A stretch of DNA of 64,000 nt, from positions 61,431-125,430 of the forward strand of contig JBBDQN010000027.1 in assembly GCA_040905905.1 (NCBI GenBank), written 5' to 3'. The stretch comes from JAICND01 sp040905905. Lineage in GTDB: Bacteria; Actinomycetota; Acidimicrobiia; Spongiisociales; ZC4RG35. Numbering within the stretch: position 1 is the first letter of the stretch; every line of letters begins with the position of its first letter. Shown here in pieces: positions 1-7,902 of the stretch. The notes beneath the pieces are model-generated. The model searched no databases. It was not told the DNA's origin and saw only the letters and a list, made by a program, of their open reading frames with translations. Position numbers and translations under genes: made by a program.

Positions 1-1611
1 TCGGGTGATCAACTCCATGTAACCCGCCGCCTGTTCGATCGGGACAAATGGGTGGATCTGCGCAAAGCCGGGCCAGGTGATCGGAATCATCTCGGTGGTG
101 GCGTTGAGTTTCATCGTGCAAGACCCCAGCGGGATCATGCTCCGATCAAGAGCGAGATCTTTGTCCGATAGGCGACGCAGGAAGCGAAGCATCTCGTGCT
201 CGGAGTGATAGCGATGGAAAACCTCGTGGCCGAGAATCTCCCCTTCGCGGCAGAGTTCTGCGGGCACACCCAACGTCTCCTTCCCGGAAGCGGTAGCGCC
301 GAAGGCCGCCAACACCTCCTCCAGGACCCCCGTGGTGCTGGTTTCGTCAAAGGTGATGCCGACCCTGGCGTCGTCGACCCGGCGAAGGTTGATGCCCCGC
401 TCGAGGGCCGCGGCCATGATTTCCTCGACCCGTCCGGGTACCACAACGGTGACCGTATCGAACCAGGAGCCGTTGTCGAGGTCCACCCCTGCATCCGTCA
501 GCGCCGCCGCCAACCGGTTGGCCAGCGAGTTGACCTGGCGAGCCATCCTCACCAACCCGTCCGGCCCGTGCCAGCAGGCATATAGGGCAGCGATGACCGC
601 CAGGAGAACCTGCGCGGTGCAGACGTTGGAAGTGGCCTTTTCGCGACGGATGTGCTGCTCGCGAGTTTGGAGAGCCAGACGGAAAGCGGTTCTCCCTTCC
701 GAGTCGCGGGCGACCCCTACCAACCGGCCCGGTATTGCTCGGACCATCGACTCCCTGGTGGCGATGAATCCGGCGTGTGGACCACCAAAGCCGAGGGGAA
801 CCCCGAATCTCTGGGCGGAACCGACCGCGATGTCCACGCCGATCGCGCCGGGGGGGCGAAGGATCGTCAACGCCAGGAGATCGGTCACAGCCGCCGTGAT
901 GGCCCCGGCGGCGTGTGCTTGCTCGACAATCCCCGCATGATCAGCCAGTCCGCCGGTCGAGGTGGGGTAGGCCAAAAGGATCCCGAAGGCAAGCTCAGGT
1001 TTGAAATCGGCGGGTGAGCTCACCCTGACTTCGATTCCGATGGCTTCGGCCCGGGTGCGGACGACCGCGATGGTCTGGGGGTGACAGCCATCGTCCACGA
1101 AGAAGACCTTCCTGTCACCGGCCGCGAGACGGCGGCACATTGCCATTGCCTCCGCCGCCGCCGAGGACTCATCGAGGAGGGAGGCGTTGGCGATCTCCAA
1201 ACCGGTGAGGTCGGCCACCATCGTCTGGAAGGTGAGCAGCAGTTCGAGTCGGCCCTGGGAGATCTCCGCCTGGTACGGGGTATAGGCCGTGTACCAGGCC
1301 GGGTCTTCGAGGACGTTGCGCAAGATCACCGGAGGGGTGTGGTTGTTGTGAAAGCCCAACCCGATCAGAGAGGTCAGAACCTGATTGCGGGCTGCCAGCC
1401 CTGCCAACTCCCGCAGGGTTTCTGGCTCCGACAGACCCTCGGCAAGGGCGAGCGGATCCCTGGAGCGGATCGAGCCGGGCACGGTCTCGTTGATGAGTTC
1501 GGCGAGGGTTCCGGCGTCTATCTCGGCCAACATCTTGTCGATGTCGTCGGGGCGCGGGCCGATGTGTCTGCTGGCAAAACCCATCGGTGGGTCCTGGGTC
1601 GTCGGGGTCAC
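1..1611 (-). CDS. gcvP: Glycine dehydrogenase (decarboxylating), P-protein, 3' end beyond window
   Basis: PLP-dependent P-protein of the glycine cleavage system, which decarboxylates glycine and passes the aminomethyl group to GcvH. The visible 537 codons start with a GTG, contain RHIGPRPDDI near the N-terminus, then the family motifs GFHNNHTPPVILRN, YTPYQAEISQGRLELLLTFQ, GFGGPHAGF and, close to the left edge, MIPLGSCTMKLNATTEM. The last motif belongs to the second half of the protein, so this is the fused full-length form and not the split gcvPA/gcvPB pair; the catalytic lysine lies off the left edge. A GAGGAG ribosome site at 1620-1625, 8 nt before the GTG, favours this start over the in-frame ATG at 1584. 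An in-frame TGA lies two codons upstream. Controlled by the glycine riboswitch at 1664-1773. Confidence 0.95.
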   Translation of the reverse strand, partial: MTPTTQDPPMGFASRHIGPRPDDIDKMLAEIDAGTLAELINETVPGSIRSRDPLALAEGLSEPETLRELAGLAARNQVLTSLIGLGFHNNHTPPVILRNVLEDPAWYTAYTPYQAEISQGRLELLLTFQTMVADLTGLEIANASLLDESSAAAEAMAMCRRLAAGDRKVFFVDDGCHPQTIAVVRTRAEAIGIEVRVSSPADFKPELAFGILLAYPTSTGGLADHAGIVEQAHAAGAITAAVTDLLALTILRPPGAIGVDIAVGSAQRFGVPLGFGGPHAGFIATRESMVRAIPGRLVGVARDSEGRTAFRLALQTREQHIRREKATSNVCTAQVLLAVIAALYACWHGPDGLVRMARQVNSLANRLAAALTDAGVDLDNGSWFDTVTVVVPGRVEEIMAAALERGINLRRVDDARVGITFDETSTTGVLEEVLAAFGATASGKETLGVPAELCREGEILGHEVFHRYHSEHEMLRFLRRLSDKDLALDRSMIPLGSCTMKLNATTEMIPITWPGFAQIHPFVPIEQAAGYMELITR

Positions 1612-1619
1612 TCGTCACG

Positions 1620-1625
1620 CTCCTC
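1620..1625 (-). promoter_or_regulatory. Ribosome binding site of gcvP
   Basis: GAGGAG on the minus strand, 8 nt upstream of the GTG at 1611. It decides between GTG 1611 and ATG 1584 as the start, and it lies about 40 nt downstream of the riboswitch aptamer, so it could be the element that the riboswitch exposes or hides. Confidence 0.55.
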
Positions 1626-1663
1626 GCGTTGTCCCCGACTGTCGGCCTCATACCTCCAGCCAT

Positions 1664-1773
1664 GCCTACGCGGGTGGTCCTTAAGCCTGAGAGTTTCCGG
1701 GGAACGGTTGCCCCTTCGGCGACTTTCCGGACCTTTGGTCCCGAGAGTCTCTCCCACCTGCGTCACAGGCAGG
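1664..1773 (-). promoter_or_regulatory. Glycine riboswitch (single aptamer) upstream of gcvP
   Basis: Read on the minus strand this leader contains the glycine-aptamer core in order: GGGAGAGAC (1755-1747), CGCCGAAGGGGCAA (about 1721-1708) and AAACTCTCAGGC (1696-1685), followed by AAGGACC. The outer helix can be drawn from GCCT...ACGCAGGTG (5' side) with CACCCGCGT.AGGC (3' side, 1664-1680). Only one aptamer copy is visible. Glycine riboswitches generally turn on glycine-cleavage genes when glycine is abundant; the position 50 nt before the gcvP start fits this. Recognised from motif memory, not from a covariance search. Confidence 0.9.
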
Positions 1774-1957
1774 GCTGATGATACTGCCCCAACTGTCCAA
1801 CACCTTGGCGCTTGGACGGCAGGATCGGTTGCGGGCGACAAGGGGTCACCGATATGATCGCCAAAGCCGCCCGGTGTCCCCACACCGGCGGTACCCCAAC
1901 CCCACGACAGGGATTGGAGCGGGACACCCTGGCACCCGCTGATGGAGACCCTGTCGG

Positions 1958-1976
1958 GCTCTTCCTCGAGAAGAGC
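1958..1976. other. Short perfect inverted repeat in ychF-gcvP spacer
   Basis: GCTCTTC (1958-1964) and GAAGAGC (1970-1976) form a 7-bp perfect stem with a 5-nt loop. It sits just beyond the stronger hairpin at 1981-2014, downstream of ychF. It could help stop transcripts or be an operator; no protein can be assigned. The rest of 1774-2024 shows no gene and no confident promoter. Confidence 0.4.
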
Positions 1977-1980
1977 AATG

Positions 1981-2014
1981 CGGGGCTCCGGTTTCCCCCC
2001 TTACCGGAGCCCCG
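1981..2014 (-). terminator. Hairpin terminator downstream of ychF
   Basis: CGGGGCTCCGG (1981-1991) pairs perfectly with CCGGAGCCCCG (2004-2014), an 11-bp GC-rich stem with a 12-nt loop, starting 11 nt after the ychF stop codon. No U-tract follows on the minus strand, which is common for hairpin terminators in high-GC actinobacteria. It would separate ychF transcription from the riboswitch-controlled gcvP. Confidence 0.65.
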
Positions 2015-2024
2015 CCCCTTCTTT

Positions 2025-3095
2025 CTACACCGAAAACCGAACCACCAGCACGTCAGCCGGTTGGACCACGTAACTTTTTCCCTCGACCCGGATCCGACCC
2101 TGGCGTTTGGCTTCGTCCCAGCCACCAGAAACGATCACATCGTCCATCGTCGCAACCTCGACCCGGATAAACCCTCTTTCCAGATCCGAATGAATCCTGC
2201 CTGCCGCCTCCGGTGCCAGAGCCCCGGCCCGCACCGTCCACGCTCGCGACTCCTTCGGTCCCACCGTATAGAAGGAGATCAACCCCAGGCTCTGATAGGC
2301 CGCTCGCACTATCCGGGCCAGAGCCCCCTCACCCAGACCCAAACCCTCGGACAACTCTGCCCGGTCATCTGCGGCCAAACGAGAGGTTTCCTCCTCGATT
2401 TGGGCCGAGACCGCCACGACCACGTCCCCAGCCGGAACCACCCGTTGCACCGCCGCCGCCAACTCGTCGACCCCCACCGCCGACTCACCGTGGTTGATAA
2501 CCCAAACCGCCGGTTTCATCGTCAGCGGGGCCGAGTCGCGCATCGCCTGGATGGTCTCGGGGGCCCATGTCCGGTTGCGCAAGGGCTGGCCGGTAGCGAG
2601 ATGATCGGCTGTTTCGCCAATGGCGGCGGCAGCCGGTCGTTTGCCAGGATCGGCACTGGCCTCCCGGGAGAGCCGATCGGCGCGCCGAACCAGGATGTCG
2701 TGGTCGGCCACTGCCATCTCCAGGAGCAACTCCTCTGCCTGGCCCACCGGATCCCCGGGCGCTCCTTCGAAGGGAACGGCCTCGTCTTCGAAGGTCCGGA
2801 TCATCACGATCAGGGCGTCCATTTCCCGGAGCCGTCCCAGAGCCGTGCCGGACCCCTCCCCCGCCCTCACCATGGCAGGTAGATCTAGGAGGTCGAGAGT
2901 GGCGGGCACCACCTTGGCGGACTTCTCCAGTTCCGCCGCTTGATCGAGCAACGGGTCGGGGATCCGGGCGACGCCGAGATTGGGCTCCACCGTCGAGAAC
3001 GGATGGCTGGCTGCAGGTGCGTCCAACCCGGTAAGAGCATTGAAAAGAGTTGTTTTTCCGGTGTTGGTGAAACCCACGATGCCTAGCCGTGCCAT
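2025..3095 (-). CDS. ychF: YchF/OLA1-family P-loop NTPase
   Basis: Obg-related translation-associated NTPase of 356 aa (family usually about 360). The N-terminal G domain has P-loop GFTNTGKTT (residues 8-16), a G3 region around DLLDLPAMVRAGEGSG, and the family phrase RLREMDALIVMIRTFED; a helical insert follows, and the C-terminal TGS-like domain has YTVGPKESRAWTVRAGALA and ends with VQPADVLVVRF. The P-loop departs from the usual NVGKS (here NTGKT). YchF proteins bind ribosomes and often prefer ATP. The ATG start lies 9 nt from the GTG of divergent gpsA, with no ribosome site visible, so leaderless transcripts are likely. A hairpin at 1981-2014 ends the unit. Confidence 0.9.
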   Translation of the reverse strand: MARLGIVGFTNTGKTTLFNALTGLDAPAASHPFSTVEPNLGVARIPDPLLDQAAELEKSAKVVPATLDLLDLPAMVRAGEGSGTALGRLREMDALIVMIRTFEDEAVPFEGAPGDPVGQAEELLLEMAVADHDILVRRADRLSREASADPGKRPAAAAIGETADHLATGQPLRNRTWAPETIQAMRDSAPLTMKPAVWVINHGESAVGVDELAAAVQRVVPAGDVVVAVSAQIEEETSRLAADDRAELSEGLGLGEGALARIVRAAYQSLGLISFYTVGPKESRAWTVRAGALAPEAAGRIHSDLERGFIRVEVATMDDVIVSGGWDEAKRQGRIRVEGKSYVVQPADVLVVRFSV

Positions 3096-3125
3096 TCACC
3101 CATTGTGGCTGTAGGTTGCAAGGAC

Positions 3126-4121
3126 ATGGAACACGTGGCCGTGATCGGAGCTGGATCATGGGGCACGGCCGTGGCGGCGCTCGCCGCTCATCATCATCCG
3201 GTGGTCCTCTGGGCGCGCCGACCGGAGCTGGCCGAGGTCATCAACGCGACCTCGGAGAACCCCGACTATCTCCCCGGTCATCGCCTCCCTTTTGGCCTGC
3301 GGGCAACCGGCTCTCTCGCTGACGCGACCGCAGGGGCCACCACGCTCGTCATGGCGGTGCCCTCACACGGTTTTGCCGAGGTGATGACCGCCATTGGCCG
3401 GCTTGCCTCAGACTTGCCGATCGTCTCCTTGACCAAAGGTATCGAAGAGGGCACCTTGCGCAGGATGACCGAGGTGATTGCTGACGCTCAGCCCGGCCAT
3501 CCACCCGAGCGGATCGGGGTTCTCACCGGTCCCAACCTGGCAATCGAGGTCATGGACGGCCATCCCACCGCAGCGGTAGCAGGGATGAAGGACCCGGAGG
3601 CGGCGACAGTCGTTCAGAAGGCCTTCATGGGCCCGACCTTCCGTGTCTACACCAACCCCGACGTCATCGGTTGTGAGCTGGCGGGCTCCCTCAAGAACGT
3701 GATGGCCATCGCCGCCGGGATGTCCTCAGGTCTCGGGTTCGGCGACAACACCAGGGCCGCCCTCCTCACCAGGGCTCTGGCCGAGCTCACCCGGCTGGGC
3801 GTCGCGCTCGGTGGCCAGCCCGCCACCTTTGCGGGCCTGGCAGGAATGGGCGACCTCATCGCCACCTGCACCTCCACTCAGAGCCGCAACCACAGGGTCG
3901 GTGTGGGTCTGGCGCGTGGTCTGAAACTCGACGACATCATCGCCGAGATGAAAATGGTGGCCGAAGGGGTCAAGACCACCCGGGCGGTGCTCCAGTTGGC
4001 GGACAAAGCCGGCGTAGAAATGCCGATCGCCACCGAAGTCGGCCGGGTCCTCTACGAGGGCCATCATCCCCGCGATGCGGTGATGAGCCTTATGACTCGA
4101 GAGGCCAAGTCAGAGGTCTGA
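3126..4121 (+). CDS. gpsA: NAD(P)-dependent glycerol-3-phosphate dehydrogenase
   Basis: Reduces dihydroxyacetone phosphate to sn-glycerol-3-phosphate for phospholipid synthesis, cytosolic. The protein opens with the Rossmann motif VAVIGAGSWGTAVA, contains the substrate loop VSLTKGIEEGTLRRM, the signature GPNLAIEV, the catalytic-lysine region GSLKNVMAIAAG and the C-terminal GLAGMGDLIATCTS. Length 331 aa matches the family (330-340). An in-frame GTG at 3105 would add 7 residues; the ATG at 3126 was chosen because family members begin only two or three residues before VAVIG. Neither start has a well-spaced ribosome site. Divergent from ychF. Confidence 0.95.
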   Translation: MEHVAVIGAGSWGTAVAALAAHHHPVVLWARRPELAEVINATSENPDYLPGHRLPFGLRATGSLADATAGATTLVMAVPSHGFAEVMTAIGRLASDLPIVSLTKGIEEGTLRRMTEVIADAQPGHPPERIGVLTGPNLAIEVMDGHPTAAVAGMKDPEAATVVQKAFMGPTFRVYTNPDVIGCELAGSLKNVMAIAAGMSSGLGFGDNTRAALLTRALAELTRLGVALGGQPATFAGLAGMGDLIATCTSTQSRNHRVGVGLARGLKLDDIIAEMKMVAEGVKTTRAVLQLADKAGVEMPIATEVGRVLYEGHHPRDAVMSLMTREAKSEV

Positions 4122-4135
4122 AGCGATGAAAACTT

Positions 4136-4194
4136 CCCCGTTTTGGCGCGTATCTTCGACACCAGGAGGGCAGGACTACGCGCCAAAACGGAAG
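4136..4194. repeat. Palindromic intergenic repeat, copy 1
   Basis: The 15-bp arms at 4138-4152 and 4177-4191 (CCGTTTTGGCGCGTA and its exact complement) enclose a 24-nt spacer containing CGACACCAGG. The stem can be extended through CTT/AAG after a 2-nt bulge. A related copy lies at 63331-63387. Here it sits between the convergent ends of gpsA and the maoC-like gene, where it could also serve as a bidirectional terminator. Confidence 0.85.
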
Positions 4195-4199
4195 TGGAT

Positions 4200-4652
4200 T
4201 CAGCCGTAAAGCCGATACAACACCTGGGCGACACATGCGGGTTTTTCCGATCCCTCCACCTCAAAGGTGAGATCAAAGGTGACCTGTACCCCGCCGCCGA
4301 TCTCGTCCACCCCGGCCAACACCGCACCTGCGCGCAGCTTGGACCCGACCGGGACCGGCGACACGAACCTCACCTTGTTGGTCCCGTAATTGACGCCCAT
4401 GGCGACTCCGTCGACCTCGAACAACTCCGCGACAAAGCGGACCGCAAGTGACAAAGTGAGGTAGCCGTGGGCGATGGTGGTGCCAAACGGACCAGAGGCT
4501 GCAAGCACCGGGTCGACATGGATCCACTGGTGGTCGTCGGTGGCCTCCGCGAAGGTGTTGATCCGATCCTGAGTGATTTCCAACCATTCGGAGTAGCCCA
4601 GATGTGATCCGACCGCTCCGGCCAGATCCGTGATGGATGCAAACTTGGTCAT
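4200..4652 (-). CDS. MaoC-like (R)-specific enoyl-CoA hydratase
   Basis: Hot-dog-fold hydratase of 150 aa acting on enoyl-CoA thioesters. The hydratase-2 motif is visible as DDHQWIHVDP (residues 39-48; catalytic Asp40 and His45), followed by FGTTIAHGYLTLSL, and the second half has NYGTNKVRFVSPVPVGSKLR, all typical of the family. The start ATG overlaps the stop of the nurA-like gene by 4 nt (ATGA), so it is translated as the last gene of the herA-sbcD-sbcC-nurA operon. No link between a CoA hydratase and DNA repair is obvious; the coupling may only reflect gene packing. It ends 5 nt before the palindromic repeat. Confidence 0.88.
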   Translation of the reverse strand: MTKFASITDLAGAVGSHLGYSEWLEITQDRINTFAEATDDHQWIHVDPVLAASGPFGTTIAHGYLTLSLAVRFVAELFEVDGVAMGVNYGTNKVRFVSPVPVGSKLRAGAVLAGVDEIGGGVQVTFDLTFEVEGSEKPACVAQVLYRLYG

Positions 4653-5569
4653 ACCGGGGAGAGTAGGGACGCCGCGACCCGCAGAGACCGATACATCAAC
4701 TCGCGGTCTCCGAGGAGGTGGTGGAGCCGGCGTTCCAATCCTCCGATCGGATAGAGATTCTGGGGAGCGCGGGGGTCTTTGTGACCGGCGCTGGCGAATC
4801 GGCTGAGCGTGGCGGCGGTGAGGTCGGCCGTTCGTCGGGCCGACGCCACATCGTGGTCGGCGGTCATCTCCGCCCGGACGATGCCGTCCATCGGGCCGGC
4901 CCCGGCCAGCGGCAACTTCTGATACCAGGAAAACCGACTCCAACTAGTAGTTGTGAGGAACAGGGGAGTCCGGTCCCCCGGACCCAGCTTGCCCAGGATC
5001 GGACGGAGATTGGGCGGCAAGTAGTGGACGTGCTGGGTCTTGACGTATCCAACCGCCCCCGGGACATGACGACGGTGAGACAGGGGCCCATCCACCACGA
5101 TCAAAGCGGTGTCGGACCGGGCGGCCGCAACCATCCCCTCCAGCTCACCCATCCGCTGCTGCAGACCGAGCCAGAGCTCCTCGGGGGCTACCCCGGTGGT
5201 GGGGTGGACGTCGTAGCGGGCATATTTTGTCTCGATAGCCAACGCTCCCGCGGCGGCGGTGAAGATTCCCCGCCGAACCTCGGTACCCACCACCTCAGCC
5301 GAGTGATTGCAGAGCACAGCCCCGGCCGCGTAGCTTGCCGCCAGGGCCAACATCGGGGTGCCGTCTTCTTCTTCGATCCAGAGGTTGGCGTCGATCCGGC
5401 GCACTCCGTCGACAAATAAGACCTCGGGAGCCGGCTCGACCCGCACCCTGATTGGTTCCCACCGAGCCGCCTCCACCTCGACGTCGACGTTGGCTTCAGG
5501 AGCGTCACGATCTTCCGCGCCTCCCGACGATCCATAGTCCGGAGACCAGGGCTGGACGGTGAATCTCAC
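4649..5569 (-). CDS. nurA: NurA-domain nuclease
   Basis: Partner nuclease of HerA in end resection, 306 aa. The first acidic motif is FVDGVRR (the NurA VDGS/R motif), followed by the hydrophobic strand segments of the domain, then IVVDGPLSHRR and, further on, TPLFLTTTSWSRFSWY. Identity is supported by context: it starts with GTG overlapping the sbcC stop (GTGA) and belongs to the same operon as HerA, SbcD and SbcC, the set found together in archaea. NurA sequences diverge strongly, so the family call rests partly on this neighbourhood. The annotated start is the GTG; no upstream alternative shares the frame without entering sbcC. Confidence 0.8.
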   Translation of the reverse strand: MRFTVQPWSPDYGSSGGAEDRDAPEANVDVEVEAARWEPIRVRVEPAPEVLFVDGVRRIDANLWIEEEDGTPMLALAASYAAGAVLCNHSAEVVGTEVRRGIFTAAAGALAIETKYARYDVHPTTGVAPEELWLGLQQRMGELEGMVAAARSDTALIVVDGPLSHRRHVPGAVGYVKTQHVHYLPPNLRPILGKLGPGDRTPLFLTTTSWSRFSWYQKLPLAGAGPMDGIVRAEMTADHDVASARRTADLTAATLSRFASAGHKDPRAPQNLYPIGGLERRLHHLLGDRELMYRSLRVAASLLSPV

Positions 5570-7902
5570 TCCGATACCTCCTCGATCACGGCAGTGCTCG
5601 CCCCCTTTCGGACCTCGTAGCGTTTGGGCATCTGCTCGGCGAGCTCGGCGACATGTGTGACCATGCCGACCATCTTTCCGGAGGCGCCGAGTTCGTTGAT
5701 GACATTCGCCACTACCTCGAGAGTGTCGCCGTCGAGAGTGCCGAATCCCTCGTCGAGAAAGATCGAGTCGAGTTGGGCGGTGCCCATGCTCGACTCTGCG
5801 ACCTGGTCGGCGAGGGACAGAGCCAATGCCAAGGAAACGAGGAAGGTCTCGCCGCCCGACAGTGTCTTGACCGAGCGCCGGTTGCCGGCGTTGAAGTTGT
5901 CGATGATCTCGAAGTCGCGGCCACTCATGTCGAGCGAGTATTGGCCCTTGGTGAGATCTGCCAGAGATCGATTCGCACCGCTCACCAATGCTGCAAACAC
6001 CTCGTCGAGGAGCCAATTCCGGAAGGCATCGTTGCGGAGCAGCTTGACCAACATGGCAGCCACGTCTTTGGTGGCAGTCGCCGTTTTCCTCTCGTCCTGG
6101 AGCCGGGTCGCTTCAGCCCGGGACTTTTCTATCTGAAGGAGCCGGGCACTCGCGGCGGTGACAGCGTCGACCGCCACGTCCCGCGGCGGGCGTTGGCCCA
6201 GCTGGATTTGGGCGGTTTCGAACAGAGTCCGGGTCGCCTCGGAACGAGTTCTGATCTCGGTTGCCAACTCGGACTGGCGGGTACCGGCGGCCGCCCGCTT
6301 CTCAGCCAACTCGACCGTGGTTGCTTCTGCCCAAACGGTGAGGGTCTTCCAGTCGTGGGCCGGGTCCTCAAGTTCCAGCGCGGGTGGCTGGAGTGCGGCC
6401 ACCCGGTCGCGGGCGGTCTGCAACGAGAGCCGGGCCTGCCGCTCACGGTCTACCAGTGCCTCCCTTCGTTTGTACACCTTCTCTAGACCTTTTTGGAGTT
6501 GGTCGACCTGGTTGCGAGCGTCCTCCCGCGCGATGGTGGCCGTGTCAACCCGGGCGAGCAGGCTGGGGAGGTCGGCTTCGGACGGGGACCCCTCAACCAG
6601 TCGGTGCAATCCCTGGATCCGTTCCTCCAGTCGCGACATCTTCATCTCGGCTGCCTGCACGGCGCGAGCAGCTGTCTGGTGGGAAACCTCGGCCTTCTCC
6701 AGGTTCTTCAGGGCCGACTCCATCTCCGGCGCACTGAGGGCGGGAGGAAGGGTGGCGACCCTTTGCTCGCACACCGGGCAACTATGCCCCTTGACCAGGG
6801 TTGCGCGGAGATGGGCGGCGCGATGCTGGTCACCGGCTTGTTGATGGGCAAGCCGGGCCGTCTCCAGATGGGAGCCGGCAGCTTCCAGCGCTCCTTTGAT
6901 TTGAACGAGTTCGGAGGCACCGAGTGCTTGATCGCGAACCTGAGAATGGATGTCGGTCCAGGCCTCGGTCCACTGAGCCAGCTGTTGTTTTCCCGGCAAG
7001 GCGGTCAAGTTTTCCTCACCTGTGGCCAGGGCGACTTTGGCGGCGGCCACCCTCGCCTCAGCTTCGCTGGTCTCCTCGGTCAACCCGATACGGTCTGATG
7101 AGAGCGAGTCGAGGTCAAACGGTGGGGCCAGCATGGCGAGTAGATCAAGCCAGGTTGCCGCCTCCCCGGCTTCGGTCTCGGCCTTGCGTAAGGCGATGTC
7201 CAGTTTCTCCATATCGGGTTGGATCTTCTCGACCTCGGCCAGCAGTGCGGTAAGAAGGGCCACCCGCTGGCGAGATTCCTCTTCCTCCTCCGGGCTCAAG
7301 GCGTCGAGGGTGGCGAGGGTGTGGTCGATCTGGGCAAGACGACCTTCGGCTTCACTCTGGCGTCGGCCGGCGGCCTGGCCGATCCGTTCATAGATGCCGA
7401 GGTCGAGCAGGGCGGACAGCAAGTTCTGGCGATCGGCCGGCTTGTCGTGCAAGAACCGTTGGAATTCACCCTGCGGCAGCAGCACACAGGTAGTGAACTG
7501 ATCGAAGTCGAGGCCCAACAGGTTCTTGACCGCGTCCGTGACCGCATCAGCTCCGGTAGCTACTACCTCTCCTGATCTTTCGAGGGTGGCTTCGTCGGTG
7601 GTTGCCGTTTTGCGTTTGGCATCCTTGCGGACGTGGCGGGCAACCGTGTATCGCTGTTCGCCCACCAGAAACTCAAGGGACACGACCGCCTCGGTGAGTC
7701 CTTGGGTAACAACCGGGGCAACGTCACGGCGGCCATGGCGAGGCACCAACCCGTAGAGGGCGAAGCAGATGCCGTCGAGAACGGTGGTCTTGCCGGATCC
7801 GGTGGGCCCGGTCAGGGCGAAAAGCTCGACACCGGTGAAGTTGACTTCAGTCACTTGCCGGAACACGCCAAACCCGCGCATGATCAAGCGTTCCGGTCTC
7901 AT
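5566..7902 (-). CDS. sbcC: SbcC/Rad50-type SMC-like ATPase
   Basis: ATPase subunit of the SbcCD (Mre11-Rad50) nuclease that processes DNA ends and hairpins. Domains in order: Walker A GPTGSGKTT (residues 32-40), Q-loop region LLPQGEFQRFL, a long coiled coil, the zinc hook CPVC at 375-378, returning coiled coil, ABC signature LSGGETFLVSLALALSLAD and Walker B DSIFLDEGFGTLD near the C-terminus. At 778 aa it is shorter than E. coli SbcC (1048 aa), mostly through short coiled-coil arms. Its ATG overlaps the sbcD stop and its stop overlaps the nurA start, so translation is coupled. Confidence 0.95.
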   Translation of the reverse strand: MRPERLIMRGFGVFRQVTEVNFTGVELFALTGPTGSGKTTVLDGICFALYGLVPRHGRRDVAPVVTQGLTEAVVSLEFLVGEQRYTVARHVRKDAKRKTATTDEATLERSGEVVATGADAVTDAVKNLLGLDFDQFTTCVLLPQGEFQRFLHDKPADRQNLLSALLDLGIYERIGQAAGRRQSEAEGRLAQIDHTLATLDALSPEEEEESRQRVALLTALLAEVEKIQPDMEKLDIALRKAETEAGEAATWLDLLAMLAPPFDLDSLSSDRIGLTEETSEAEARVAAAKVALATGEENLTALPGKQQLAQWTEAWTDIHSQVRDQALGASELVQIKGALEAAGSHLETARLAHQQAGDQHRAAHLRATLVKGHSCPVCEQRVATLPPALSAPEMESALKNLEKAEVSHQTAARAVQAAEMKMSRLEERIQGLHRLVEGSPSEADLPSLLARVDTATIAREDARNQVDQLQKGLEKVYKRREALVDRERQARLSLQTARDRVAALQPPALELEDPAHDWKTLTVWAEATTVELAEKRAAAGTRQSELATEIRTRSEATRTLFETAQIQLGQRPPRDVAVDAVTAASARLLQIEKSRAEATRLQDERKTATATKDVAAMLVKLLRNDAFRNWLLDEVFAALVSGANRSLADLTKGQYSLDMSGRDFEIIDNFNAGNRRSVKTLSGGETFLVSLALALSLADQVAESSMGTAQLDSIFLDEGFGTLDGDTLEVVANVINELGASGKMVGMVTHVAELAEQMPKRYEVRKGASTAVIEEVSE

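Noticed and set aside
1608..1883. Short minus-strand frames across the gcvP leader
   Set aside because: They coincide with the conserved riboswitch core; the RNA explains the conservation and the frames have no ribosome sites.
1812..2882. 356-codon open frame on the plus strand
   Set aside because: Antisense to ychF, mirrors its codon pattern, no protein motifs; typical high-GC shadow frame.
4649..6016. 455-codon frame with N-terminal extension for the nurA-like gene
   Set aside because: The extension lies inside sbcC and has no motif content; GTG 5569 overlaps the sbcC stop as at the other junctions.
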